Assembly (NCBI RefSeq): GCF_017982655.1
Contig: NZ_JABXYX010000026.1
Span: 1 to 64,000 of the forward strand
DNA length: 64,000 bases
Source: Brasilonema sp. CT11
GTDB lineage: Bacteria; Cyanobacteriota; Cyanobacteriia; Cyanobacteriales; Nostocaceae
Direction of reading: 5' to 3'
The translations under genes and the position numbers were made by a program. Below, piece after piece: positions 1-8,870 of the stretch (position 1 is the stretch's first letter; every line of letters starts with the position of its first letter). The notes beneath the pieces are model-generated. The model did no database searches, had not been told where the DNA came from, and saw only the letters and a program-made list of their open reading frames with translations.

Positions 1-756
1 ACCTGCATTCACCCTCCTACACCCTGGATTATCCTCTGCTTTTGCCTTGGATATTTCTGCGGACTTCCATCAGATAAGTATTTTACCTGCTTCTCTATGC
101 CTTTCTTAAATACCTACCCTTGAAAGGAGGGGAGGAGGGTGCTCTTCGCAGGGGGAAATAATTGTAGAAAAATCACTTGTATAGGATTCCTATTTGATTT
201 TTGAACTGAACTTAGTACTGTTAAACCTCTCTAGTTTGTGATTCACTAAATTAAACCGGGTTCCTATATCAAACCCGATCGTGAAATGGTATAACAGTCG
301 GTTTTTTATTTTATTATAACAATTAGTAATAACTTTTCTATTTTCGTTGTTATCATTGTTAAGTTTTGTAAATATTGGCGTAATTTATCAAAATAAAAGT
401 GACTAAATATATAGGTAGAAGTATTTGATTTTCGGAGGAAAAGCGTATTTAATATTGAAGGCGAACCAAAAAGTAAAATTATTTAAGATTATTCGTTAAT
501 AACCGTATCAACTTTTATAAGTATTTATGCTCTGCCATCTAGACTGGGCAAAGCTTGTGGATGTTATGACGCTCAAGTGCCTTAGTTAGCAAAAAAGCGC
601 AAAATCAATTTTCCTTTGAGTGCTTTAACGCAATCAATTTGTTAGATTAGACGAAAGGAAAACAATTTGCTGAAGTTAAAAACTCAAGTTCATAAGGATT
701 TTCTCAACAGACTTATAGAAAATAATCGTAGTTATTTTTAGGATTAAGTAGTAATT
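1..756. other. Intergenic leader region without a recognised gene
   Basis: No convincing gene is seen. Frames open from the left edge for about 35-41 codons could be the tail of a gene outside the window, but they match nothing I recognise. An imperfect hairpin with arms CGGGTT (257-262) and AACCCG (272-277) has no T-run after it. The rest is AT-rich and probably contains the promoter of the orthocaspase gene. Confidence 0.4.
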
Positions 757-2817
757 ATGTGCCCCCTCGGTATTGGTTCTAGTGACTCAACTACTATACT
801 AAAAACAGGAGAAGCCAAGCTTTGGATTCTCTTGGTAGGCGTTAACGAATACCAAGATCAAAACTTGCCTTCTTTGCGCTACCCAGCGTTAGATTGCCAA
901 GGGTTAGGAGAAGCGCTTAGCAAAGCCACCCAGGGATTTCCTAATAAAGAAGTGATTGTTCATCACGATTTTGCAGCACAATCTCCTACCTTGCAAATGA
1001 TTCGTGGGAGCCTGCAAAAAATTGTTTCACAATCGAAATCCCAGGATACCATCCTGTTATATTTCTCAGGGCATGGAATGTTAGAGCCTAATACTCAGCA
1101 GTCTGTCCTGTGTTTGGCAGATACCCATCAAGATAACTTGCTGGGTACAGGCTTAGGTATGCAAAATCTATTGCAGATGTTAGGGGCTAGTTCCGCTAAT
1201 CAACAGTTACTTTGTTTAGATACCTGTCATAGCGGTGACTTGAGGTTGTTGGGGGGAAACCGTGGTAGCGCCAGAGATGGAAATGTCCCTAATACTTCAC
1301 TCACTCCTACAACACAAGTAATGATGAATGCCTTGAGACAACGTGCTGCTCAAAGTAAGGGATTTTGTGCCTTGCTATCTTGTGATCAAGGACAAAAGTC
1401 TTGGGAGTTCCCAGAATTAGGACATGGAGTTTTCACTTACTATTTAATGCGGGGAATATTGGGTGAAGCGGCTGATTCATATGGAATGATTGAAGCAGAC
1501 GGACTTTACAAATATGTTTACCGCAAGACGCAGCAATATATAGATAAATTAAATCAGCAACTGCGTTTGATTAATCAACAAAAACTCAACCGTGGAGATC
1601 ATCAATTATATCCAGAATATCCTCAGCAAACACCTAAACGAATTGTAGAAGGAGTAGGAGAATTAATTGTTGGATTCAAGCCGACAAAAGTTGAATCTAA
1701 CAAGCAGCGACGTGCGGTTGTGATTGATGGACTTTCAAACAGTAAAACAACTATTGAGTTGAGTCGATTATTTGCTGGTGCTGGCGGTTTTGAAGTAGAG
1801 TATCTTCCAGGGCAAGGTAAAAGTTTGTCAGAGATACGGGGAACTATTCAAGAATTAACTCGTTGGCATAATCATTCAGAAATTAAATCTTTTTCACCGT
1901 CCAAAATCGTCAGAAATATACCAACATGCTTATTATATTTGCGCGGGCGCATCGAAGAAATCGAACACGAAGAAGCCTGGTTAGTTTTGGGTGATGGAAC
2001 ACGCTTGAGTCGTTCTTCTTTAAGACAAGAATTACGCCGTGCTCAAAAAACTCAACAAATAATTATCTTAGATTTGATGATTTCAGATTCTTCTGAAGCT
2101 ACTTCCGTGGAGAATTGGATAGAAGATTTGCAATGTGACACAGAGTATGGACAATGTTTAATAGCTGCCGCAACATCGGCTAACCAACCAGAGTTATTTT
2201 CTCAAACGCTTTTAGAAACCCTTGTTGCAGCAAATTCGCAAGCTGGCTTATCAATTGTTAAATGGATTGCTCAATTACAAACCTTTTTCCAAGCTAAAGG
2301 TATTAATCTGCATGTTTGGCTATCAGGTACACAAGCAGTTATAGATATTTTACCTGGTAATATTGCCACGATTTTTCAAGATTTCCAGAAGTCAAAAGAA
2401 ACTGAGAATGAGAAAAACAAACAGGAAGATGATGCTTGCGTGTTGCTGAACAAGCCTGACTTCAAATGGCAACACAACGAAAATTTCTTCTCCAATCCAC
2501 CTTCTCCAATTCCTCCCTTTTCTTCACCAGAGCATTCACAAATGCAGAAGTCTTTTTCTCGTTCTAATTCTGATGTTCGTGTTTCAGCAACAAAACAATC
2601 CCAGCTAAATTTCTTCCCAGGTATTGATGCCAACTTTATTACCAAATGCGAGCGTGAGTTGGCTTATTCAATTGGTCCAATTGCTAAATTTATCGTTAAA
2701 GATATTCTACAATCTCACCCGCAGATTTCCTTAGCTGAATTTATCAGTAAATTAGCGAAGAACATTCCTGAAACTAAACAAGCTTTAGAATTTGAGCGGC
2801 GCATGCTCAGTCAATAG
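757..2817 (+). CDS. Orthocaspase (caspase-family peptidase C14) with C-terminal DUF8082-like domain
   Basis: A predicted cysteine peptidase of the prokaryotic metacaspase (orthocaspase) group; such enzymes usually cleave after Arg or Lys. The p20-like domain is at about residues 20-290. The catalytic histidine is in YFSGHGM (His106) and the cysteine in LDTCHSGD (Cys157). A long middle region (about 300-550) is of unknown type, and a Ser/Pro-rich linker lies near 570-620. The last 55 residues, with ELAYSIGPIAKFIV and a run ending FERRM, resemble the small C-terminal domain of many cyanobacterial Ser/Thr kinases (DUF8082). That suggests recruitment into a signalling complex, which is inference. 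No signal peptide is seen, so the protein is likely cytoplasmic. The ATG is weakly supported: AGGA lies about 14 bases upstream. The gene stands alone. Confidence 0.85.
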   Translation: MCPLGIGSSDSTTILKTGEAKLWILLVGVNEYQDQNLPSLRYPALDCQGLGEALSKATQGFPNKEVIVHHDFAAQSPTLQMIRGSLQKIVSQSKSQDTILLYFSGHGMLEPNTQQSVLCLADTHQDNLLGTGLGMQNLLQMLGASSANQQLLCLDTCHSGDLRLLGGNRGSARDGNVPNTSLTPTTQVMMNALRQRAAQSKGFCALLSCDQGQKSWEFPELGHGVFTYYLMRGILGEAADSYGMIEADGLYKYVYRKTQQYIDKLNQQLRLINQQKLNRGDHQLYPEYPQQTPKRIVEGVGELIVGFKPTKVESNKQRRAVVIDGLSNSKTTIELSRLFAGAGGFEVEYLPGQGKSLSEIRGTIQELTRWHNHSEIKSFSPSKIVRNIPTCLLYLRGRIEEIEHEEAWLVLGDGTRLSRSSLRQELRRAQKTQQIIILDLMISDSSEATSVENWIEDLQCDTEYGQCLIAAATSANQPELFSQTLLETLVAANSQAGLSIVKWIAQLQTFFQAKGINLHVWLSGTQAVIDILPGNIATIFQDFQKSKETENEKNKQEDDACVLLNKPDFKWQHNENFFSNPPSPIPPFSSPEHSQMQKSFSRSNSDVRVSATKQSQLNFFPGIDANFITKCERELAYSIGPIAKFIVKDILQSHPQISLAEFISKLAKNIPETKQALEFERRMLSQ

Positions 2818-2893
2818 ACTTCTGTAGAAAATAGCAGAAGGAAGTCAACTAAATAAATTTTTGACGTCTGCGGGTGAACGCAATTTATGAGGG

Positions 2894-3799
2894 CTAATTA
2901 CGATTTTTATTTAACATATTCATAGCCATTTCTAAACTGTACTTCATTCGATTGAACGCTTCTGCTAAATCTCCAACTTCATCTTTAGATTGTTTGTCAA
3001 AATTGGCATTCATATCACCGACACTAACTTGTTCTGCCACATTAGCAATTTTTTTAATACGCATTAGCACAGTTTTTCTCAACAACTGATTTACGACAAG
3101 AAGGATGACTGTAAAAATAATCCCTACAACTGCCATCATTAGAACCCATGATCTCTGAGCATTGCTCAAAATACTTGAAGCTGGAACATAAATTATTTGC
3201 GCTCCCATAATTTTATTGAGCTGCCATCCAAAACCATGCTCTTTTCCGTAAGTTGCTATTTGACTTTTTGGAGCTTGTTCGGGAGTGTTATGACAGCGCA
3301 AACAAGTCTGTTGTTCTATTTTAAAAGGTCGGGCGATATAAAATTGTTTTTCTCCAGATATCGTTCGGTAATCATGTTGCGGTTTTGAATCCGGCTTTTG
3401 AATAAATTGTTCAACGATTTTAGTTTCAAAATCGTCAGCTTTATCTCGCAAATTGGTTGGATTTAGTGTAGCGTCTTTGTAGATAAATTTCTCAAATTCT
3501 TTGTTTTTACGGAAAAGTTCAAATACCTCTCTAACGGAAAAAGATGGTATGGATTCTGGGATGAACTGCTGTTTAGTGTCTAACTGCGGTAATAGTAAAG
3601 GTTGTACACGATCATTGGTATACTTCCTAACCGAGTTGGCAATTTGCATGAGAATCTCGGCTTGAGAAGTTACCTCATTCTCTGCTTTTTGTACAAGTAA
3701 ATTGTTTAAAAGTAATCCACTACAAGAAATACCAATAATAAAAACTATTATTAAGATGAGATTAACCTTACTTTGTATTTTCATGCTTTGTATTTTCAT
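2894..3799 (-). CDS. DUF3365 (Tll0287-like) haem-binding sensor protein with HAMP domain
   Basis: A membrane-anchored sensor. An N-terminal hydrophobic segment (about residues 12-33) is followed by an extracytoplasmic DUF3365 domain. This holds one CxxCH haem-attachment motif, CLRCH, near residues 165-169, as in the c-type haem protein Tll0287. A second membrane segment (about 217-238) leads into a HAMP domain (about 240-292) with the EVGDLAEAFNRM signature. There is no kinase or cyclase output domain, so it probably works with a separate partner. The first codons are a 15-base tandem duplication encoding MKIQS twice, giving two possible ATG starts (3799 or 3784); neither has a clear Shine-Dalgarno. 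It is divergent from the PhnD-like gene at 4200, and the two may form one sensing unit. Confidence 0.8.
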   Translation of the reverse strand: MKIQSMKIQSKVNLILIIVFIIGISCSGLLLNNLLVQKAENEVTSQAEILMQIANSVRKYTNDRVQPLLLPQLDTKQQFIPESIPSFSVREVFELFRKNKEFEKFIYKDATLNPTNLRDKADDFETKIVEQFIQKPDSKPQHDYRTISGEKQFYIARPFKIEQQTCLRCHNTPEQAPKSQIATYGKEHGFGWQLNKIMGAQIIYVPASSILSNAQRSWVLMMAVVGIIFTVILLVVNQLLRKTVLMRIKKIANVAEQVSVGDMNANFDKQSKDEVGDLAEAFNRMKYSLEMAMNMLNKNRN

Positions 3800-4199
3800 G
3801 GTTTTTATTGCTACATACAGTTTTTTCTGTATTCAAGTATAACTAGACTAAGGCGGAAATAAAAAAGGTTACCATCTAATTGTAATTTTAATTGTAAATA
3901 TGTAAATATTTCAACTGTCTCAGAAAAATTTACCTGATAACACCAGAGTCGATCTCAATCAAATCTTTAAATATTAAAGATATACCTAAAGACAGAAGTA
4001 AAAAGCCGAGAAGAAAATCATCTGTGTTACTAAATGTAAAAATCCTGAATTTTGCTTCTAGCAGGGCTTAAGCGCTTAGGCGGTATTACAAATTAAGAAT
4101 GATTTCTTAATGCCTACCTACGGATATTCCCGTCGCAAAATGCTTAATCTTATTAGATAATAACAAAGTATCCAGAAAAAGATTTACGAAAAAATTTTG

Positions 4200-5057
4200 A
4201 TGTCATCTCAACTTTCCCGACGTTTATTTCTTTTACAGACACTGCTCCTATTCACCGCTTGTGCTGGACAGGAAACATCAAATCAAGAATTTGAGTTAGT
4301 GATTGGCGTGATTAGCTATGGAGAAGAAGAACAAGCGCTAGAACAATTTGTTCACTTTCGTGAATATATGGGTAAAAAGTTAAGGGCAATTATTCAATTA
4401 GAACCAACTTTGAATGAGAATATAGCGATTGAGCGCATTCAGCGTGGAACTTGGTCATTAGTTTTTGCTCCTCCAGGTTTGGCTGCAATTGCAAGTGCTA
4501 ATTATCAATATTCACCAATTTACCCTCTTGAGATGGAGGACTATCCACGAGCGATATTTGTTGTACGCGAAGACAGTCCTTTACGACAATTGAAAGATTT
4601 ACAGGGTAAAACAGTTGCCTTAGGTCAACCAGGTTCCGCCACTGGATATTATATTCCACTGCGCAATCTTTCTGGTTTCACATTGGCAGAAATTTTATCT
4701 GCTGCTACACCAAAAACAGTGCTTGAATTGGTGGCACAAGGAAAGGCTGCTGCTGGTGCGATTTCGTCGGAAGAATATAATTTTTATAAAACAAAATTAG
4801 GTGCAGCAAAATTTCGCATATTATTCACTGATTCTCAAAATGTTCCATCAGGATCTGTTTTGATTGGACCAAATATCGAAACAAATCGTCAACAGTTGAT
4901 TCGTAATTATATGAAAGATGCTCCTCCTAATGTAGTTCAAGACGTTGGATATGTACCAAATGCAGAACCCCCTGATTATAAAAATATGATTTCTTTAATT
5001 AAGCAGCTAAAACCTATTGCTGACCGTCTTAATTCCAAACCTGTTCGTCTATTTTGA
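4200..5057 (+). CDS. PhnD-like periplasmic substrate-binding lipoprotein
   Basis: A solute-binding protein of the phosphate/phosphite/phosphonate (PhnD-like) family. The N-terminus has an arginine pair, a hydrophobic stretch and a lipobox-like LFTACAG, indicating a lipoprotein. The domain shows VIGVISYGEEEQ near the start, then FAPPGLAAIA, and the hinge region LKDLQGKTVALGQPGSATGY. The track start is a TTG immediately before this ATG; the ATG at 4200 is preferred. No ABC permease or ATPase gene is adjacent, so it may be an orphan receptor feeding a sensor, possibly the divergent DUF3365-HAMP protein. That link is inference from position only. The ligand cannot be told from the sequence. Confidence 0.8.
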   Translation: MSSQLSRRLFLLQTLLLFTACAGQETSNQEFELVIGVISYGEEEQALEQFVHFREYMGKKLRAIIQLEPTLNENIAIERIQRGTWSLVFAPPGLAAIASANYQYSPIYPLEMEDYPRAIFVVREDSPLRQLKDLQGKTVALGQPGSATGYYIPLRNLSGFTLAEILSAATPKTVLELVAQGKAAAGAISSEEYNFYKTKLGAAKFRILFTDSQNVPSGSVLIGPNIETNRQQLIRNYMKDAPPNVVQDVGYVPNAEPPDYKNMISLIKQLKPIADRLNSKPVRLF

Positions 5058-5155
5058 TGAACTCACCCAAACTAAAGCGAATGCCTGATTTTTATCGGCA
5101 AAAACGAATACTATTTGATAAATACAAATCAAAGTCTTGTGAGCACCGATAATAG

Positions 5156-6790
5156 CTACTCATCAAGCGCAAACATGAATGTTATCGTGTCTCGCCGCCC
5201 AATACCAATGCGAATACCTGGTTTTAACTTGTACCAAACACCTGGTATGACTGGGTAATTATTAATGTAAGTCCCGTTAGAACTGTTCAGATCTTGGATA
5301 TAGTATTCCTTTCCGTCGAAACGAATCTGGGCGTGAACACGTGAGACAAGTTCAGAATTAGGTAAATCTGAAAGATCCACCTCGGGAATAATGCGATTGC
5401 TCGACTTGCCGATATTAATCACCTGAAAATGATCCGGCAATTCAAATACTCTGTTAGTTTGGACATGCAATAGCTGTGCAATGGATGGTTGAAGAATTGT
5501 TGGAGATGCAGTTTGTGGTGGGATTAAAGTTGTTTCGTCGGTATTCACCGGAAGCTCTAGCTGTACGGTTTTGGCAGTGAAATTGAATATTTTAGTTGTT
5601 AGGAAATAATTGAAAATTGCAAATGAAATAACGGCAAAAACTGCGCTGGAGTAAAAGACTGCTGGTAGTCCCCAAAATGTAATGGCTAAACTACCGAGAA
5701 ACGGACCAAGTGTTTGTCCCCATGACATAATTGAGGTATTTACCGCCATAAATCCCGCCCGAGAATCTTGTGCAGAAAGTCCTCCTAACAGTGCTTGGGA
5801 GGATGGAAGAGCGATACCTTGAGCAGCACCCAATAAAAACATTGGGATGAATATCAACCAAAAGTTAGGAATAATAGGAAGAATCAACAGCGCGATTGCA
5901 AAGAGAATAAAAGAAAGTTTGATGAGTTTAATTTCCGAGAGACTCTGAGTCAAACGTCCCAATTGAGCAGCGAATAACGCCAGCGCAATTGACATACTCG
6001 TCAGGATAATCCCATTTTGCCAATCTGATGTTTTGAACTTCTCTGTCGCCAAGAATGGGATATAAGTTAAACATAAAGTTTGCAGCAAGAACAGAGACAT
6101 GACTGCGAACAACAGCCCTAGTACGTGACGATTGTTTATGCTATTCCAGGTACTTTGTAGATAAGATTTGAGTTGAAATTTCTCTGTGTTCTGTGGTTGT
6201 CTTGGTAATCCTAGTGTCAGGAGTACCAAAAGTGCGATTGGAATGGCAACCAACCCTGGTAAAAACGTATATTGCCAGTTAATCTCGCCTAATATCCCAC
6301 CAATAAGGGGAAAAAGTGCCCCACTCATACCAATCAAACCGGCATTAAATGCCATTGCAGTCCCTAGTTTTCTGCCTTGGTAAAGATCGCTAAGAATGGT
6401 AAGTTGTAGCGGTTCTAAGCTAGCAGCACCAACACCCTGTACAAATCGCCCTCCTAAATGGGTCCTGAAATTAGATGTCCAGCCGCTTAACCCAGCACCA
6501 AGGGCAAACACCAGCAGCGAAGGAATCAGGACTTGCTTTCTGCCTAAAACGTCAGCTAAAATTCCAAATATTGGAGTAATAACCGCACCAGGCAACTGGA
6601 AAAGTGTTGAGATCCATGAAGCATCCTGTTCTGTAACTTTAAAAAACTTTTGTATGGTTGGTAGTGCGGGGTTATAGAGGGTTCCCCCTAAAATTCCCAC
6701 AACTGTCACAAGATTTATGATGTAAAAATTCTTATCTCGGAAGATATTTGTTGAACTTTTTGGTTGGCTTCTTGTGGTTGACTGATTCAT
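5156..6790 (-). CDS. MFS transporter with C-terminal FHA domain
   Basis: A fusion of a drug-type major facilitator transporter (about residues 25-405) with a forkhead-associated domain (about 455-540). The MFS part has the loop 2-3 motif GILADVLGRKQVL and about twelve to fourteen hydrophobic segments, and resembles proton-driven efflux pumps. The FHA part carries the usual SRVHAQI and LNSSNGTYIN signatures of phosphothreonine-peptide binding. This suggests that a Ser/Thr kinase target docks on the pump's cytoplasmic tail. The MFS part is a paralogue of the exporter at 18560, sharing DLY-G and GVGAASLE blocks. It sits at one edge of the indole gene region and could export its product, though this is not shown. 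ATG start at 6790. Confidence 0.9.
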   Translation of the reverse strand: MNQSTTRSQPKSSTNIFRDKNFYIINLVTVVGILGGTLYNPALPTIQKFFKVTEQDASWISTLFQLPGAVITPIFGILADVLGRKQVLIPSLLVFALGAGLSGWTSNFRTHLGGRFVQGVGAASLEPLQLTILSDLYQGRKLGTAMAFNAGLIGMSGALFPLIGGILGEINWQYTFLPGLVAIPIALLVLLTLGLPRQPQNTEKFQLKSYLQSTWNSINNRHVLGLLFAVMSLFLLQTLCLTYIPFLATEKFKTSDWQNGIILTSMSIALALFAAQLGRLTQSLSEIKLIKLSFILFAIALLILPIIPNFWLIFIPMFLLGAAQGIALPSSQALLGGLSAQDSRAGFMAVNTSIMSWGQTLGPFLGSLAITFWGLPAVFYSSAVFAVISFAIFNYFLTTKIFNFTAKTVQLELPVNTDETTLIPPQTASPTILQPSIAQLLHVQTNRVFELPDHFQVINIGKSSNRIIPEVDLSDLPNSELVSRVHAQIRFDGKEYYIQDLNSSNGTYINNYPVIPGVWYKLKPGIRIGIGRRDTITFMFALDE

Positions 6791-6846
6791 GGTCTTTATT
6801 CTTTTGTGACTAATACTTTGCTTGACAATTCTGGTAATTTAACTAT

Positions 6847-7254
6847 CTAACGAGAGTTGACTGTGGCTATACATTCTATTTCTACTCGTGCATTTAAAGC
6901 TAAACCGCTTGCTGCTAGTGCACTTCTTGCAGGTAATTGTGACGGTGAAAAATAAGTAAGATAAACCTCGTTCATAGCGCCCCACTCTTTTATATCCGCA
7001 AGCATCACCTTACATTGAATAATCCGGTCAATTGATGAACCATGTCTCTCAATAATACGTTTAATATTCTCCATAGTTTGCTTTGTCTCAGCTTTTATTC
7101 CACCAGTGACAAGCTGTTTGTTTCCAGGGATGTTTCCGATAACTCCTGAGAGGTAAAGTATGTTACCAACACGTACTGCTTCCGAAAAGGGAAGATTCAT
7201 AGATGTGGTCTCAGGAGAGGTTAGATATTCTACAGAATCTGGGGAATATGACAT
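6847..7254 (-). CDS. RidA-family (YjgF/UK114) imine deaminase
   Basis: A small soluble protein of the Rid family. Archetypal RidA hydrolyses reactive 2-imino acids, including those released by amino-acid oxidases, to 2-keto acids and ammonia. Visible family blocks are PFSEAVRVGNILYLSGVIGN near the N-terminus, the central IIQCKVMLADIKEW, and the C-terminal block PARSALAASGLALNARVEIECIA, whose arginine (PARSA) is the typical substrate carboxylate-binding residue. The longest frame starts at a TTG at 7293; the ATG at 7254 gives 135 residues, the normal family length, and is chosen here. Its place beside a pathway built on an imino-acid intermediate is suggestive. It could be ordinary housekeeping. 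Confidence 0.85.
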   Translation of the reverse strand: MSYSPDSVEYLTSPETTSMNLPFSEAVRVGNILYLSGVIGNIPGNKQLVTGGIKAETKQTMENIKRIIERHGSSIDRIIQCKVMLADIKEWGAMNEVYLTYFSPSQLPARSALAASGLALNARVEIECIATVNSR

Positions 7255-7482
7255 TATGTAGATTTTGGCTAAGTTTTGATTGTCTCGCTTCAATACTATA
7301 AGTTAAAGCAGTACCCAATCAGATCATAGTAATTAACGAAGATAAAAACTTCATTGAATTCTCCCTAAACCAGTGTTGAAAAATAATAGATATCTTTGAA
7401 AATAAGACGTTACTCCTTCTTTTGCTTGAGTTAAAATCTAATTTTCGCAGAAGTCTATTATTGTGTTATGACATCGCAATGA

Positions 7483-8010
7483 CTAAATAGATTCTTCTGG
7501 TGAAGCGGAACCACTTTTAGTTTGCCTTAAGCCATAGAGAATAACAAAACAGGCTAAAAGGAGAAAAGTGGTCATGAGTTTGGTAGGTATTTCGACAGCG
7601 GTCTCCAACCAAGCAGGACCTTCGGGAAGTCCCTGTCCTGTCATCGGAAAAATCCTCACTAAAGCAAATGCTGCTGCCAGAATCTGACCAATCACACCAA
7701 CATAAGCACTGATGAGAAACGACCAAAAACTTGCTCTAGCAATCCACAATGGTAACTTGAGATATGGATAAGATAAACCGATGATTGCTAAGAACATTCC
7801 CTGTGTGATTGAAAGTGCATGGGCTGCTAGCCCCGCACGTGGATTGGCATACAAAGGGATCAACAAGCCAAGGATAAATCCTAAGGTACAGAACAAAATA
7901 CCATGCCACAGAAGACTGCGTTTAAAAGCCTCACTCTGAATGCTATTCATTCCAGAAGATGGTGGTTTTTCTAACAAATTAGATTCAGAAGTTTTCTCAA
8001 GGGTACTCAT
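7483..8010 (-). CDS. Four-helix membrane protein resembling hydroxylaminobenzene mutase / styrene-oxide isomerase
   Basis: A 175-residue integral membrane protein with four hydrophobic helices (about residues 35-55, 70-90, 97-123 and 142-165). The block LWHGILFCTLGFILGLLIP, followed by NPRAGLAAHALSITQGMFL, matches what I know of hydroxylaminobenzene mutase (HabA) and the related haem-dependent styrene-oxide isomerase StyC. Both catalyse redox-neutral isomerisations in the membrane. Histidines in the WHG and LAAH blocks could be haem ligands. The start was moved to the ATG at 8010 because GGAG lies nine bases before it; the longer frame to 8043 lacks such a site. Function here is unknown. A tailoring role in the nearby indole pathway is only a guess. 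Confidence 0.55.
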   Translation of the reverse strand: MSTLEKTSESNLLEKPPSSGMNSIQSEAFKRSLLWHGILFCTLGFILGLLIPLYANPRAGLAAHALSITQGMFLAIIGLSYPYLKLPLWIARASFWSFLISAYVGVIGQILAAAFALVRIFPMTGQGLPEGPAWLETAVEIPTKLMTTFLLLACFVILYGLRQTKSGSASPEESI

Positions 8011-8052
8011 TTTTTTACTCTCCATCTCTTTAAAGTAAAACACTATAGAACA

Positions 8053-8072
8053 CGGGTTGAGTAGTCAACCCG
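8053..8072. promoter_or_regulatory. Perfect palindrome upstream of the HabA-like gene
   Basis: An 8-base perfect inverted repeat, CGGGTTGA and TCAACCCG around GTAG, lies 43 bases upstream of the HabA-like start and downstream of the first peptidoglycan-binding gene. It is not followed by a T-run on either strand. It could be an operator or a weak terminator. A related palindrome lies at 9221-9241. Confidence 0.35.
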
Positions 8073-8107
8073 CGTTGTTGTCATAATTTAAGTTATACGA
8101 GTTTAGG

Positions 8108-8332
8108 TTAGACAGGAGGACCACCTAATTTTTGACCGGTTTGCGGTCCAACAACTCCATCTGCTGTTAAACCATTGTCCTGTTGAAATGCTTTAACTGC
8201 TTCTTCAGTGGCTTCATCAAATGTGCCACTAACTGCACTGGTGTCAAGATATCCCTTTGCAGAAAGGTCGCGTTGCAGTCCTTGTACAAAATCACCTGTG
8301 GAACCACGACTTAAGGTTGGAGGCATACCCAT
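8108..8332 (-). CDS. Small peptidoglycan-binding-domain protein, copy 1
   Basis: A 74-residue protein made almost entirely of one PG_binding_1 domain (PF01471-like). Visible blocks are LSRGSTGDFVQGLQRDL, then FDEATEEAVKAFQQDNGL, then TADGVVGPQTGQKLG. Such domains bind peptidoglycan in hydrolases and secreted proteins. This one has no catalytic domain and no signal peptide, so how it would reach the wall is unclear. A GGAG lies about ten bases before the ATG. It is the first of three tandem paralogues at a spacing of about 383 bases and is nearly identical to copy 2 in its middle and end. Confidence 0.8.
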   Translation of the reverse strand: MGMPPTLSRGSTGDFVQGLQRDLSAKGYLDTSAVSGTFDEATEEAVKAFQQDNGLTADGVVGPQTGQKLGGPPV

Positions 8333-8340
8333 TGTTCTAT

Positions 8341-8860
8341 TTCTCCTAAATGAACGACAAAATCAATTGCTGTGTGAAATTGAGATTTTAAAAACAAGTA
8401 AGAAGGTATGAAGTCCAAAAAGAAATATAGATTTGTGATTATTCAACTTTCATCCTTCCTACTTTTTTTATAGGGTCTTGTTTTAAGTTTTATGCAGGAG
8501 GACCACCTAATTTTTGACCAGTTTGAGGTCCAACAACTCCATCCACTGTTAAGCCATTATCCTGTTGAAATTTTTTGACTGCTTCTTCGGTTGCTTGATC
8601 AAATGTGCCGCTAACTGCACTGGCGTCGAGATATCCCTTTGCAGAAAGGTCACGTTGCAGTCCTTGTACAATTGGATCTGTGGAACCACGACTTAAATTT
8701 GGAGGTGCGCTCATTTCTGTGTTTCTCCTGAATGAATGACAAAATCAACTGCTGTGTGAAATTGAGATTTTAAAAACAAGTAAGAAGTATGAAGTCGGAA
8801 AATAAACAAAAAGAGCGTGATTTTTCAACTTTCATCCTTCCTACTTTTCTATAGGGTCTG
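8341..8860. repeat. Duplicated intergenic DNA within the peptidoglycan-binding trio
   Basis: The spacer between copies 1 and 2 (8341-8489) recurs between copies 2 and 3 (8723-8870). Shared stretches include TGCTGTGTGAAATTGAGATT, AAAACAAGTAAGAAG and CAACTTTCATCCTTCCTAC. Gene plus spacer therefore duplicated as a unit of about 383 bases. Confidence 0.8.
8490..8714 (-). CDS. Small peptidoglycan-binding-domain protein, copy 2
   Basis: A 74-residue paralogue of the genes on either side, again a single PG_binding_1 domain ending in GVVGPQTGQKLGGPPA. It differs from copy 1 at only a handful of positions, for example MSAPPN at the start and AVKKFQQDNGLTVDG in the middle. AGGAG lies about ten bases before the ATG. 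The intergenic DNA on both sides is duplicated too, so it arose by segmental tandem duplication. The role is unknown; no enzyme domain or export signal is present. Confidence 0.8.
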   Translation of the reverse strand: MSAPPNLSRGSTDPIVQGLQRDLSAKGYLDASAVSGTFDQATEEAVKKFQQDNGLTVDGVVGPQTGQKLGGPPA

Positions 8861-8870
8861 GTTCTGAGTT

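Noticed and set aside
1-130. Frames open from the left edge (about 35-41 codons), possibly the end of a gene outside the window
   Set aside because: No recognisable motif, and two frames are open equally; not supportable as a gene.
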